From positions 62,001 through 126,000 of the forward strand of contig NZ_AOLQ01000069.1 of NCBI RefSeq assembly GCF_000337775.1: a DNA stretch of 64,000 nucleotides. Reading direction: 5' to 3'. The notes below the pieces were generated by a model, which was not told the DNA's origin, did no database searches, and was given only the letters and a program-made list of their open reading frames with translations. Below, piece after piece: positions 56,128 through 63,709 of this stretch. The translations under genes were made by a program, and so were the position numbers. The stretch's first letter is position 1; every line of letters begins with the position of its first letter. The stretch is from Haloarcula vallismortis ATCC 29715 (GTDB lineage Archaea; Halobacteriota; Halobacteria; Halobacteriales; Haloarculaceae).

Positions 56128-56301
56128 ATGAGCACGTACACTGTTCGCGGTAGTTTCCCGGCCCGAGACGGCCCACAGGAGTTCGAAAAGGAGGTCGAGG
56201 CGCCAAACGAGAACGTCGCTGAGGAGCGCGTTTACAGCGACTTCGGCTCACAGCACAACCTCAAGCGCACGCAGATCACAATCGAGGAGGTGGCAGCATG
56301 A
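56128..56301 (+). CDS. rpl18a: Large-subunit ribosomal protein L18Ae (LX)
   Basis: This 57 aa archaeal L20a/LX starts MSTYTVRGSFPARDGPQEFE and contains EKEVEAPNENVAEERVYSDF and GSQHNLKRTQITIEEV. Its stop overlaps the prefoldin start (ATGA), the conserved archaeal pair. A longer frame from 56047 has an odd lead and is rejected. Confidence 0.94.
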   Translation: MSTYTVRGSFPARDGPQEFEKEVEAPNENVAEERVYSDFGSQHNLKRTQITIEEVAA

Positions 56302-56759
56302 TGGGCGGTGGCGGCGGTGGCGGCGGCGGTCAGATGCAGCAGGTCGCACAGGAGATCGAGCAGATGGAGCAGGAAGTCGACGCCATCGACGAGGAGATCG
56401 AACGCCTCCGCGAGAAGCAGTCGGACATCGACGAGGCTATCGAGGCCATCGAGACGCTCGACTCCGGCTCTACGGTGCAGGTCCCGCTCGGCGGCGACGC
56501 CTACATCCGCGCGACTATCGAGGACATCGACGAAGTCGTCGTCTCCCTCGGTGGCGGCTACTCCGCAGAACGCGAGCAGGACGGCGCTGTCAGTACGCTG
56601 GAAACAAAGCAGGAGACGCTGGACGATCACATCAGCGAGCTGCAGGAAGAGAAGGCTGAAGTCGAGACCGAGATGGAGGAACTCGAACAGCAGGCCCAGC
56701 AGATGCAACAGCAGCAGATGCAGCAGATGATGCAACAGCAAGAGCAGGAAGACGAGTAA
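56298..56759 (+). CDS. pfdA: Prefoldin alpha subunit
   Basis: This chaperone subunit of 153 aa has a poly-Gly N-terminus (nine G), helix 1 QQVAQEIEQMEQEVDAIDEE, a beta-hairpin core (GSTVQVPLGGDAYIRATIED, VVVSLGGGYSAEREQDGA) and helix 2 ending in Gln/Met-rich repeats. It forms the jellyfish-like hexamer with the beta subunit. It is coupled to rpl18a and followed by ftsY after seven bases. Confidence 0.93.
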   Translation: MMGGGGGGGGGQMQQVAQEIEQMEQEVDAIDEEIERLREKQSDIDEAIEAIETLDSGSTVQVPLGGDAYIRATIEDIDEVVVSLGGGYSAEREQDGAVSTLETKQETLDDHISELQEEKAEVETEMEELEQQAQQMQQQQMQQMMQQQEQEDE

Positions 56760-56766
56760 GGCCGCT

Positions 56767-58056
56767 ATGTTCGACGGACTGAAGGACAAACTCAGCGGGT
56801 TCACGAGTGACGTCGAGGAGGACGTCGACGACGACGCACTCGAAGCGGAGGACGAACCAGACGCCGACGAGGCGGCTGGGGAAGCACCTGCTGATGAGGC
56901 GAGTGAATCTGAGCCTGCGACGGACGCGCAGCCGTCCGAAGACGACACGCAGGTGGCGAGACAGACAGCCGAAACCGACCGGTCACAGGCTGACGCTGAA
57001 CCGCCAGCCGCGGACGCTGTGGCGACAGATGAGTCAGCCACAGCACCGGCTGCGGAAGTCGGAGACACGGACGCGGTTCCAGACGACGAGTCCCAGTCGG
57101 ACGACGCCGCGGAAACCGCGGCTGACTCAGCGTCCGAAGCCGATTCGGGGTCAGACGAAGACGACGGCGGCCGCGGCCTCGCCGCGAAGGCGAAGCTCAT
57201 GGCGACCGGGAAGACCGTCATCGAGGAGGACGACCTGCAGAGTCACCTCGATGACCTCGAACTGGCACTGCTGTCGAGTGACGTGGAGATGAGCGTCGCA
57301 AACGAGATTCTCGACGGCGTGAAGGAGAACCTCACGGGCCAGACCCGCCGACGGCTCTCCAGCACGGGGAACCTCGTTCGGGATGCACTCCGAGAGTCGC
57401 TGTACGACGTGATTAACGTCGGCCAGTTCGACTTCGACGAGCGCGTCCAGCAGGCCGACAAGCCCGTCACCATCGTGTTCACCGGGGTCAACGGTGTCGG
57501 CAAGACGACCTCGATTGCGAAACTCGCCCAGTACTTCGAGGAACGCGGACTCTCGACGGTGCTCGCCAATGGCGACACCTACCGCGCCGGGGCGAACGAG
57601 CAACTTGAGAAACACGCCGAGAACCTCGGCAAGAAGATAATCACCCACGAGCAGGGCTCAGACCCGACGGCGGTCGTCTACGACGCCGTCGAGTACGCCA
57701 AGGCAAACGACATCGACGTGGTGCTTGGCGATACAGCCGGCCGGCTCCACACCTCCGACGACCTGATGGCCCAGTTGGAGAAGATCGACCGCAACATCGA
57801 TCCGGACATGACGTTGTTCGTGGACGAGGCGGTCGCGGGACAGGATGCCGTCAACCGGGCCCGGGAGTTCGACAACGCCGCCGAGATTGACGGGGCGATA
57901 CTGACGAAAGCCGACGCCGACCCGCAGGGCGGCGCGGCCATCTCCGTCGCACACGTCACCGGCAAGCCGATTCTCTTCCTGGGAACCGGCCAGGACTACG
58001 ATGACCTCGAACCGTTCGACCCCGAGGAGATCGTCGATAGTCTCATCGGCGAGTAG
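56767..58056 (+). CDS. ftsY: Signal recognition particle receptor FtsY
   Basis: This GTPase of 429 aa docks SRP-ribosome complexes at the membrane. It has an acidic A domain of about 145 residues (Asp, Glu, Ala), an N domain (TVIEEDDLQSHLDDLELALL) and a G domain with GVNGVGKTTSIAKLAQYF (G1), DTAGRLHTSDDLM (G3), TKADADPQGGA (G4) and GTGQDYDDLEPFDPEE. Its partner SRP54 is encoded 3.7 kb away. The long acidic region is a halophile trait. Confidence 0.95.
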   Translation: MFDGLKDKLSGFTSDVEEDVDDDALEAEDEPDADEAAGEAPADEASESEPATDAQPSEDDTQVARQTAETDRSQADAEPPAADAVATDESATAPAAEVGDTDAVPDDESQSDDAAETAADSASEADSGSDEDDGGRGLAAKAKLMATGKTVIEEDDLQSHLDDLELALLSSDVEMSVANEILDGVKENLTGQTRRRLSSTGNLVRDALRESLYDVINVGQFDFDERVQQADKPVTIVFTGVNGVGKTTSIAKLAQYFEERGLSTVLANGDTYRAGANEQLEKHAENLGKKIITHEQGSDPTAVVYDAVEYAKANDIDVVLGDTAGRLHTSDDLMAQLEKIDRNIDPDMTLFVDEAVAGQDAVNRAREFDNAAEIDGAILTKADADPQGGAAISVAHVTGKPILFLGTGQDYDDLEPFDPEEIVDSLIGE

Positions 58057-58343
58057 GCCTCGGACTTCCCGGTTATTGTTGCTGCAATCTCTGGGCTATC
58101 GAGAGCCATCGTGGACTCTGATTGTGTCGAACCCGGAGTGTTCCTCCTTTCGGCTGAGAGTGGACTACGCATAATGCGGCAAATATCACGACATAAGCGG
58201 AGGTGTGGTCGTTTTCGCCGACAGGACCGCGTTGAAGTCGATTGCCGTGTATCACTGACGTACACACCAGCGTAGCGTGACTCCAATGCAGACAATCGAA
58301 CGACGCGACGGTTCTAGCGATATCGGTACCGGAGGAGCCAACG

Positions 58344-58454
58344 ATGTCTGACAGACGCTACTGTCGGCAAGCCGCGCCGGCTGATGTTGCACCTGAACTC
58401 ATCGGGCCGTCCCCTGATGGTCGGAGTCTCCCTGGTGACGAGCACAGGTCGTAA
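58344..58454 (+). CDS. Possible small ORF with strong ribosome site (36 aa)
   Basis: ATG 58344 (MSDRRYCRQAAPADVAPELI) is preceded by GGAGGAG at an ideal 7-8 base spacing. A 21-codon frame from 58286 (MQTIERRDGSSDIGTGGAND) overlaps its start by eight bases. The peptide has no recognised domain. Overlap plus SD suggests coupling. Confidence 0.3.
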   Translation: MSDRRYCRQAAPADVAPELIGPSPDGRSLPGDEHRS

Positions 58455-58487
58455 CTGACTGGTGCGAGCAGGTGCCCGCTGTTTCAG

Positions 58488-58595
58488 GTGACAGTGACGA
58501 TAACTGCGGCAATGGGAGTTCTCACAGGAGTGGGGGTGCTGACCACTGGAACCACGGGTTATTACGTTGTTAAACGGTGGCTGAGTGGGATTTGA
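58488..58595 (+). CDS. Possible single-helix membrane peptide (35 aa)
   Basis: GTG 58488 gives MTVTITAAMGVLTGVGVLTT, then GTTGYYVVKRWLSGI, one hydrophobic helix with a basic end. It is in frame with the ORF at 58344 but separated by a TAA. It may be a small gene or a decayed fragment. Confidence 0.3.
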   Translation: MTVTITAAMGVLTGVGVLTTGTTGYYVVKRWLSGI

Positions 58596-58733
58596 CCGAT
58601 GAGTCGCTGTTGACTCACAGCGCAGGCCGGCACGTCCGTGGGCGCAGATACCTATACACTCGATAACCGCTCGGAAAGCGCGTGCATCGGAATCGTCCGA
58701 GCATCGAAACACACCGTGACACGTCGGTATTTA

Positions 58734-58780
58734 GGTGGTTGAAGCGAAAGCCACCCGTGCATCCGGTTGAAACCCCGGAT
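58734..58780. repeat. Two adjacent inverted repeats (hairpins)
   Basis: GGTGGTT (58734-58740) pairs with AGCCACC (58749-58755), seven pairs with one G-U. Five bases on, ATCCGG (58761-58766) pairs exactly with CCGGAT (58775-58780). A TATTTA box is at 58728-58733. It could be a terminator, an untranslated RNA or a protein site. Confidence 0.35.
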
Positions 58781-58928
58781 TTGAACTAATCGTGATCTGA
58801 ACCAGACTGTTTATGATTGTTCTGTGAACCGATTCAGCTTCGGGTGTGACTAATCCATTCCGTCGGCCCTCCGTCAGACGCTTAGCAGGTCATTCATAAA
58901 CTGCCCGGCTTCGCTTCGGGCAAACGCT

Positions 58929-59435
58929 ATGGGACGACCCACATCTCGACGGAACGTTATCAAAATCGCAGGCGGCGCACTCGTCGCGCTCGCTGGCTGT
59001 AGTGACACTGGCGGTAGCGGTACGGAGTCCGACGGCGGTGGCGGCGGTGCCGAAGCTCCAGGCACATCTACGGCAGCAGAGACTGACGCGATGACCGAAG
59101 CTGGTACCGAGTCGCAGACGGACACTGAAGCCCAGACCGAAGAAGAAACCGGGATGAATACCGAGACGGAACTCGGCGAGAACGAAACTGATGCTCTCGG
59201 AAACGAGACCGAGATCCCGGATAATGAAACCGAACTGCCCGGCAATGAGACCGAAGTACCGGGCAACGAAACCGAAATACCTGAAAACGAGACAGATACT
59301 CCGGGCAACGAAACGAATATACCCGATAACGAAACCGAAATACCTAGCAACGAGACTGACCTGCCCGGTAATGAAACCGGCACAGTCGGGAACGAGACAG
59401 GCAACGAAACGACCGCCAACGAAACCGGAGCATAA
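58929..59435 (+). CDS. Tat lipoprotein with an array of N-glycosylation sequons
   Basis: This 168 aa protein has a twin-arginine signal (TSRRNVIKIAGGALVALAGC) ending at a lipobox cysteine, so it is lipid-anchored outside. After a Gly/Glu/Thr-rich spacer (residues 22-84) it is made of ten heptads NETxxPx (residues 85-154) and three more NET units. Each N-E-T is an N-X-T glycosylation sequon, 13 in all. No globular domain remains, so it is likely an extended glycosylated stalk or surface spacer. An ATAAA box lies about 30 bases upstream. Confidence 0.8.
   Translation: MGRPTSRRNVIKIAGGALVALAGCSDTGGSGTESDGGGGGAEAPGTSTAAETDAMTEAGTESQTDTEAQTEEETGMNTETELGENETDALGNETEIPDNETELPGNETEVPGNETEIPENETDTPGNETNIPDNETEIPSNETDLPGNETGTVGNETGNETTANETGA
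59181..59390 (+). repeat. 21-base coding tandem repeat (ten NET heptads)
   Basis: Ten 21-base units encode NETDALG, NETEIPD, NETELPG, NETEVPG, NETEIPE, NETDTPG, NETNIPD, NETEIPS, NETDLPG and NETGTVG. DNA copies differ (AACGAAAC, AATGAAAC, AACGAGAC), while the NET triplet is kept exactly. Confidence 0.85.
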
Positions 59436-59486
59436 CCCGCTGACGCCGTGCCGGGCCGCGTTCTGACTGGTCGGGTACGACTGCTG

Positions 59487-60137
59487 CTACTCTCGGGCGG
59501 CCTCGACGGCATCGACGAACTCCGCGGCCTGTTCGCGGACGCCGTCCATATCGTTGTTCTCGATTGCTTCGTAGTTGACCAGTGCCGAGCCTGCCCCGAC
59601 GGCAACCGCGCCGGCATCAAAGAACTCGTCGACGTTGTCGGTCGAGACGCCACCAGTCGGCATGATCGGCACGTCGCCGAGCGGGCCCTGCAGCGCGCCG
59701 ATGTGGCCGGGACCGACCGTCGAGGCGGGGAACATCTTCAGGATGTCCGCACCCGCTTCCATCGCATCGGCGGCCTCTGTCGGCGTCATGACGCCGGGGA
59801 TCGCGAGGACGCCCTCGCGGTTACACACGTCGATGACGTCCTCGTTTAGGTTCGGCGCGAGGACGAACTCCGCGCCGGCCTCGATGACGTTGCGGGCGGC
59901 GGCGGCGTCCATGACCGTCCCGGCCCCGATGATGGCGTCGGTGTCGTCGAGTGCCTTGTCGACGGCGGCGATCATGTCCGAACAGCGCTTCGCGTCGGCC
60001 GTCAGCTCCAGCGCCGTGACGCCGCCTTCGTGGACGGCTGTCGCCACGTCGACCATCTTTTCCTCGGGAATCCCGCGCAGGACTGCTGTGACGCCGCTGT
60101 CGACCAGTTCCTGTTGTACCGCCTGTTTGCTCGTCAT
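59487..60137 (-). CDS. kdgA: KDPG aldolase
   Basis: This class I aldolase (216 aa) splits 2-keto-3-deoxy-6-phosphogluconate to pyruvate and glyceraldehyde 3-phosphate. It has GVTALELTADAKR (catalytic Glu), IIGAGTVMDAAAARNVIEAG, the Schiff-base lysine in ADILKMFPASTVGP and MPTGGVSTDNVDEFFDAG. It belongs to the bacterial Eda type. ATG 60137 (MTSKQAVQQELVDSG) is the family start. With the dehydratase at 23.2 kb it gives two Entner-Doudoroff steps in this window. Confidence 0.92.
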   Translation of the reverse strand: MTSKQAVQQELVDSGVTAVLRGIPEEKMVDVATAVHEGGVTALELTADAKRCSDMIAAVDKALDDTDAIIGAGTVMDAAAARNVIEAGAEFVLAPNLNEDVIDVCNREGVLAIPGVMTPTEAADAMEAGADILKMFPASTVGPGHIGALQGPLGDVPIMPTGGVSTDNVDEFFDAGAVAVGAGSALVNYEAIENNDMDGVREQAAEFVDAVEAARE

Positions 60138-60192
60138 GGGCGCAACTGTGACGGGGTGGCCCAAAAGCGTGTCTGAACCGCCGGAGCACTCG

Positions 60193-60567
60193 CTACGCGT
60201 CCGGGTCGTATGGGCGCGCGATGTCGGTCGGTGGGGCGCCGACGCCCAGCACGGTAACTGACTCGTCGGCGTCGTCGGGGTTGTGCGCGCGGTGAGGGCT
60301 CTCCGGTTCGGCGACGAACACCTCGTCGGCTGAGACGACGTACTCCCCGTCGGGCGTTTCGACGTGGAGCGTGCCGTCGAGCACGTAGAACAGTTCCTCG
60401 CGCGTCTCGTGGTAGTGGTAGGTCCGCGAGAGGTCCTCGCCGGGTGTCATCTCGTAGGTGGCCGCGTGGAGCGCGTGGAGTTCGGCGGTGTCGGAGACGC
60501 CGCGCCGGTCACAGGGGTAGTCTGCAGTCGCTGACAGGTCCTCGGGGTCAATCTGGTGGTAGCCCAT
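60193..60567 (-). CDS. Cupin-fold protein
   Basis: This 124 aa single cupin starts MGYHQIDPEDLSATADYPCD. Motif 1 is YHYHETREELFYVLDGTLHV (HxHxxxEE-like), and motif 2 is ADEVFVAEPESPHRAHN. It lies 55 bases upstream of kdgA on the same strand and may be co-transcribed. Such cupins can be sugar isomerases or binding proteins. No activity is assigned. Confidence 0.83.
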   Translation of the reverse strand: MGYHQIDPEDLSATADYPCDRRGVSDTAELHALHAATYEMTPGEDLSRTYHYHETREELFYVLDGTLHVETPDGEYVVSADEVFVAEPESPHRAHNPDDADESVTVLGVGAPPTDIARPYDPDA

Positions 60568-60615
60568 ATCGTCGGTGGGGGCGCCGGCGGGCAAAAGCGT
60601 GACCACGGAGCGGTG

Positions 60616-61524
60616 TCAGGCGAACAGCCAGATCAGCACGGAGAGCGTTCCGATGGAGGCCACCGTCGAGGTGAAGACGTTCAGTGAGGCGAAGGCGGCG
60701 TCGCCGCCGAGTTCCGTCGTGTAGACGTACGTCGACACCGCCGTCGGGGTGCCGAGCATCACGACCGCCGCACCCAGCGCTGTCGCGTCCATCGACAGCG
60801 AGGAGTACACCAGCCACGCCAGCGCCGGCATCCATAGCACCTTCAGCCCGACGACGCTGACAGTCTTTTGCAGGTCCGACACCGGGAGGTCCGTGTCGAG
60901 CGTCGCACCGATACACAGCAGGGCGACCGGGAGCGCAAGCTCTGCCGGCGGGCCGAGTGCACCGATGATTGCCTCCGGAACGGATAGCGACAGGACCGAG
61001 GCTGTGATGCCGGCCACCAGCGCGATGAGCACCGGGTTCGTCACGAGCTTCTTGCACTCGCCCAGCAGCGAGGCGTCGCCGCCGTTGATGCAGACCAGCA
61101 GGAACACCGTCACTGGGACGTGCGTGACCGCGCCGATGCCGAGGATGACGCTGGCGACGGCTGTTGCTTCGCTGCCCATTGTCGCCGCTACCAGTGGCAG
61201 GCCGAGAAACCCCATGTTGCTGTGATACGACTGGACGACGGAGACGCTGCGGCGGTCGGGGGACTCCAGCCGCCGGTGGACGAGCCAGCCAAGCGTTATC
61301 GTCAGTGCGACGACGGCCCAGAACCCCCCGAGGAGCGCCGGCGAGATAATCTCCTGTAACGGGCGGTCGTACGTGGATTGGAATATGAGCGCCGGCAGCG
61401 CGACGGTAAAAACGAGTGTCGTGAGGATATCCGTCCGCCGCTCGGTCAACAGCCCGAAGTGGCCGGCGGCGACGCCGGCCGAAAGAAAGGCGACCATGAA
61501 TCCGAGCTGTCCGAGAACGGCCAT
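60616..61524 (-). CDS. AEC (auxin efflux carrier) family transporter
   Basis: This 302 aa permease has about ten helices (GFMVAFLSAGVAAGHFGLL at the start, IIGALGPPAELALPVALLCI in the middle) and the central NMGFLGLPLV motif of AEC carriers. They export or import small organic acids, and the substrate is unknown. The start is placed at ATG 61524 since the TTAATT box at about 61580 lies 55 bases upstream, leaving a short leader. ATG 61587 would precede it. Confidence 0.85.
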   Translation of the reverse strand: MAVLGQLGFMVAFLSAGVAAGHFGLLTERRTDILTTLVFTVALPALIFQSTYDRPLQEIISPALLGGFWAVVALTITLGWLVHRRLESPDRRSVSVVQSYHSNMGFLGLPLVAATMGSEATAVASVILGIGAVTHVPVTVFLLVCINGGDASLLGECKKLVTNPVLIALVAGITASVLSLSVPEAIIGALGPPAELALPVALLCIGATLDTDLPVSDLQKTVSVVGLKVLWMPALAWLVYSSLSMDATALGAAVVMLGTPTAVSTYVYTTELGGDAAFASLNVFTSTVASIGTLSVLIWLFA

Positions 61525-61786
61525 ATTGTCGACCAGTCGGTTCGACCTTTTCACCCTTTCGCCACCGGTAGACGTGGAATTAATCATGCAGATGCTGTCT
61601 CACACAGAGAGCACATCTCGCCCGAAGATGGTCGGCAAACTGAGATGGACCTGCCGTTCCGCTTCGCTCCGATGGCAATGAGCGACTCAGCCCTGACCGA
61701 ACGGATACGGCAGTCATCTCAGCGGTTAGCGGGCGACAGCATGACAACAAGCCTTTACCCGCGTCGTCGCGTATCTCGCGCTAACA

Positions 61787-63196
61787 ATGGTACTCGACGA
61801 TCTTGGGAGTTCGCTTCGGGGGACACTTGATGACCTCCGGGGGAAGTCCCGGCTCTCCGAAGAAGATATCGAGGACATCGTCAAAGAGATTCAGCGGTCG
61901 CTGTTGCAGGCCGACGTAGATGTCGGACTCGTACAGGACCTCTCTGACAGCATCGAGACGCGGGCGCTAGAGGAGGAACCACCGGCGGGGACGACACCAC
62001 GAGACTGGGTTCTGCGAATTGTCTACGAAGAACTGGTCGACCTCGTCGGCGAGTCGACGGAACTGCCGCTCGAAGAGCAGACCATCATGCTCGCCGGCCT
62101 GTATGGGTCGGGGAAGACGACGACGGCCGCGAAGATGGCGTGGTGGTTCTCGACGAAAGGGCTCCGACCGGCCATCATCCAGACCGACACGGACCGGCCC
62201 GGCGCGTACGACCAGTCCAAGGAGATGGCAGAGCGCGCCGAGGTCGACTTCTACGGCGACCCCGACGAGGACGACCCAGTAAAGATTGCCCGTGACGGGC
62301 TGGAAGCGACGGAGAACGCGGACGTGCGCATCGTCGATACGGCCGGTCGTGACGGCCTGAACGAGGAGCTCATCGAGCAGATCGAGCGCATCGAACAGGA
62401 GGTCCAGCCCGACCGGGACCTGCTGGTGCTGGACGCGGCGATGGGCCAGAGCGCCAAGAGTCAGGCCGCCGACTTCGAGGACGCCATCGGCATCGACGGG
62501 GTTGTCATCACCAAGCTCGACGGGACGGCGAAAGGTGGCGGCGCGCTCGCTGCCGTCAACGAGACCGACTCCACCATCGCCTTCCTCGGCTCCGGGGAGA
62601 CCGTCAAGGACATCGAACGCTTCGAGCCCTCCGGGTTCATCTCCCGCCTGCTCGGGATGGGCGATCTCAAGCAGCTCACCGAGCGCGTCGAGCGCGCGAT
62701 GGAGGAGACCCAGGAAGGCGACGACGAGGACTGGGACCCCGAGGACATGCTTGAGGGGCAGTTCACCCTCAAGGACATGCGCAAGCAGATGCAGACGATG
62801 AACAACATGGGGCCGCTGGATCAGGTGATGGACATGATTCCCGGCCTGGGCGGTGGGCTGATGGACCAGCTTCCCGACGACGCGATGGACGTGACCCAAG
62901 AGCGGATGCGGGACTTCGATGTCATCATGGACTCGATGACCGAGGCGGAACTGGAGAACCCCCGCGTCGTCGGCCAGTCCCGGACAGAGCGTATCTGTCG
63001 GGGCTCGGGCAAGCCCGAGGAGCGGGTGCGTGAACTCCTCCAGCAGCACAAACAGATGGAACAGATGCTCAAACAGTTCCAGGGCATGGGCGACGGCGAC
63101 ATGGAGCGGATGATGAAACAGATGCAACAGGGCGGTGGCGGCGGTGGCGGCATGGGCGGTATGGGCGGCGGCGGTATGGGCCCGTTCGGCGACTGA
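61787..63196 (+). CDS. srp54: Signal recognition particle protein SRP54
   Basis: This GTPase of 469 aa binds signal peptides and 7S RNA. The N domain starts [20 protein letters not shown]. The G domain has [18 protein letters not shown] (G1), [10 protein letters not shown] (G2), [12 protein letters not shown] (G3), [13 protein letters not shown] (G4) and [19 protein letters not shown]. The methionine-rich M domain ([38 protein letters not shown]) ends in Gly/Met repeats. It interacts with FtsY, encoded at 56.8 kb. Confidence 0.96.
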   Translation: MVLDDLGSSLRGTLDDLRGKSRLSEEDIEDIVKEIQRSLLQADVDVGLVQDLSDSIETRALEEEPPAGTTPRDWVLRIVYEELVDLVGESTELPLEEQTIMLAGLYGSGKTTTAAKMAWWFSTKGLRPAIIQTDTDRPGAYDQSKEMAERAEVDFYGDPDEDDPVKIARDGLEATENADVRIVDTAGRDGLNEELIEQIERIEQEVQPDRDLLVLDAAMGQSAKSQAADFEDAIGIDGVVITKLDGTAKGGGALAAVNETDSTIAFLGSGETVKDIERFEPSGFISRLLGMGDLKQLTERVERAMEETQEGDDEDWDPEDMLEGQFTLKDMRKQMQTMNNMGPLDQVMDMIPGLGGGLMDQLPDDAMDVTQERMRDFDVIMDSMTEAELENPRVVGQSRTERICRGSGKPEERVRELLQQHKQMEQMLKQFQGMGDGDMERMMKQMQQGGGGGGGMGGMGGGGMGPFGD

Positions 63197-63304
63197 CGCC
63201 GCTGTGTCGATCTGTGGTCTGGGATATCCCACGCTATTTTGATGATTTATATTCGATATCCGGGCCAGAACTAAGGGTTGGCCCGTTCTACGGATAAAGC
63301 GAGC

Positions 63305-63703
63305 ATGTACGAAATTGTCGCTGGGATAGACAAAAGTGAGGCTCGTGGGACCGCCATCGCGGAAGCGATAACCGAGATTCCGATGGACGCCAGCCAGGTC
63401 CGCGTCACGCTGCTACACGACTTTGAGGAGAATCCCGAAGGCGCGTCCGTCGATCAGGTGGCCTCCGTGCGCCGGGCACGGGAAGTCCTCGAAGAGGCTG
63501 GCGTCGAGGTGGCGCTAGAAGAGTCGAGCGGCGAACCGGCCGACGCCATCCTCCGACTGGCTGACGAGCAGGACGCCGACATGATTGTCGTCGCCGGGCG
63601 CAAGCGGACGCCGACGGGCAAAGTGCTGTTCGGCAGCGTCACACAGAGCGTGATTCTGGGCACGGACCGCTCCGTGCTGGTCTGTAGTGGCGAAGAAGAG
63701 TAA
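63305..63703 (+). CDS. Universal stress protein (UspA family)
   Basis: This 132 aa nucleotide-binding alpha/beta protein begins MYEIVAGIDKSEARGTAIAE and ends with VVAGRKRTPTGKVLFGSVTQ and VILGTDRSVLVCS, the G-x2-G-x9-G(S) phosphate loop in slightly varied form. It likely binds ATP. ATG 63305 gives the family start. The upstream frame to 63278 is promoter-like. Confidence 0.9.
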   Translation: MYEIVAGIDKSEARGTAIAEAITEIPMDASQVRVTLLHDFEENPEGASVDQVASVRRAREVLEEAGVEVALEESSGEPADAILRLADEQDADMIVVAGRKRTPTGKVLFGSVTQSVILGTDRSVLVCSGEEE

Positions 63704-63709
63704 CGCTGC

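Larger units (their letters stand above)
58057..58928. other. Gene-poor 0.87 kb stretch
   Basis: No long credible frame occurs between ftsY and the next lipoprotein. Composition is less GC-biased than in the genes. Visible items are small frames at 58286-58351, 58344-58454 and 58488-58595, two adjacent hairpins at 58734-58755 and 58761-58780, and a stem GCCCG/CGGGC at about 58903-58921 just before the next gene. It could hold small genes, an RNA or gene remnants. Confidence 0.5.

Noticed and set aside
56232-57221. Serine-rich minus-strand frame opposite pfdA and ftsY
   Set aside because: Ser runs mirror the acidic GAC/GAG tract of the FtsY A domain.
58314-58712. 132-codon minus-strand frame in the gene-poor stretch
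   Set aside because: Basic, Cys/Ser/Arg-rich composition unlike acidic halophile proteins, with no promoter or motif.
58755-58785. Stem-loop near GGTTGAAACC resembling a tRNA T arm
   Set aside because: No acceptor stem, D arm or anticodon arm at proper spacing, and the loop lacks the TTCRA consensus.
58874-59653. Repetitive minus-strand frame (VSLPG-like) opposite the NET lipoprotein
   Set aside because: It is the reverse complement of the heptad repeat. The plus strand has signal peptide, lipobox and promoter.
61967-63232. Minus-strand frame opposite SRP54
   Set aside because: His/Leu/Val-rich shadow. SRP54 GTPase motifs are complete on the other strand.
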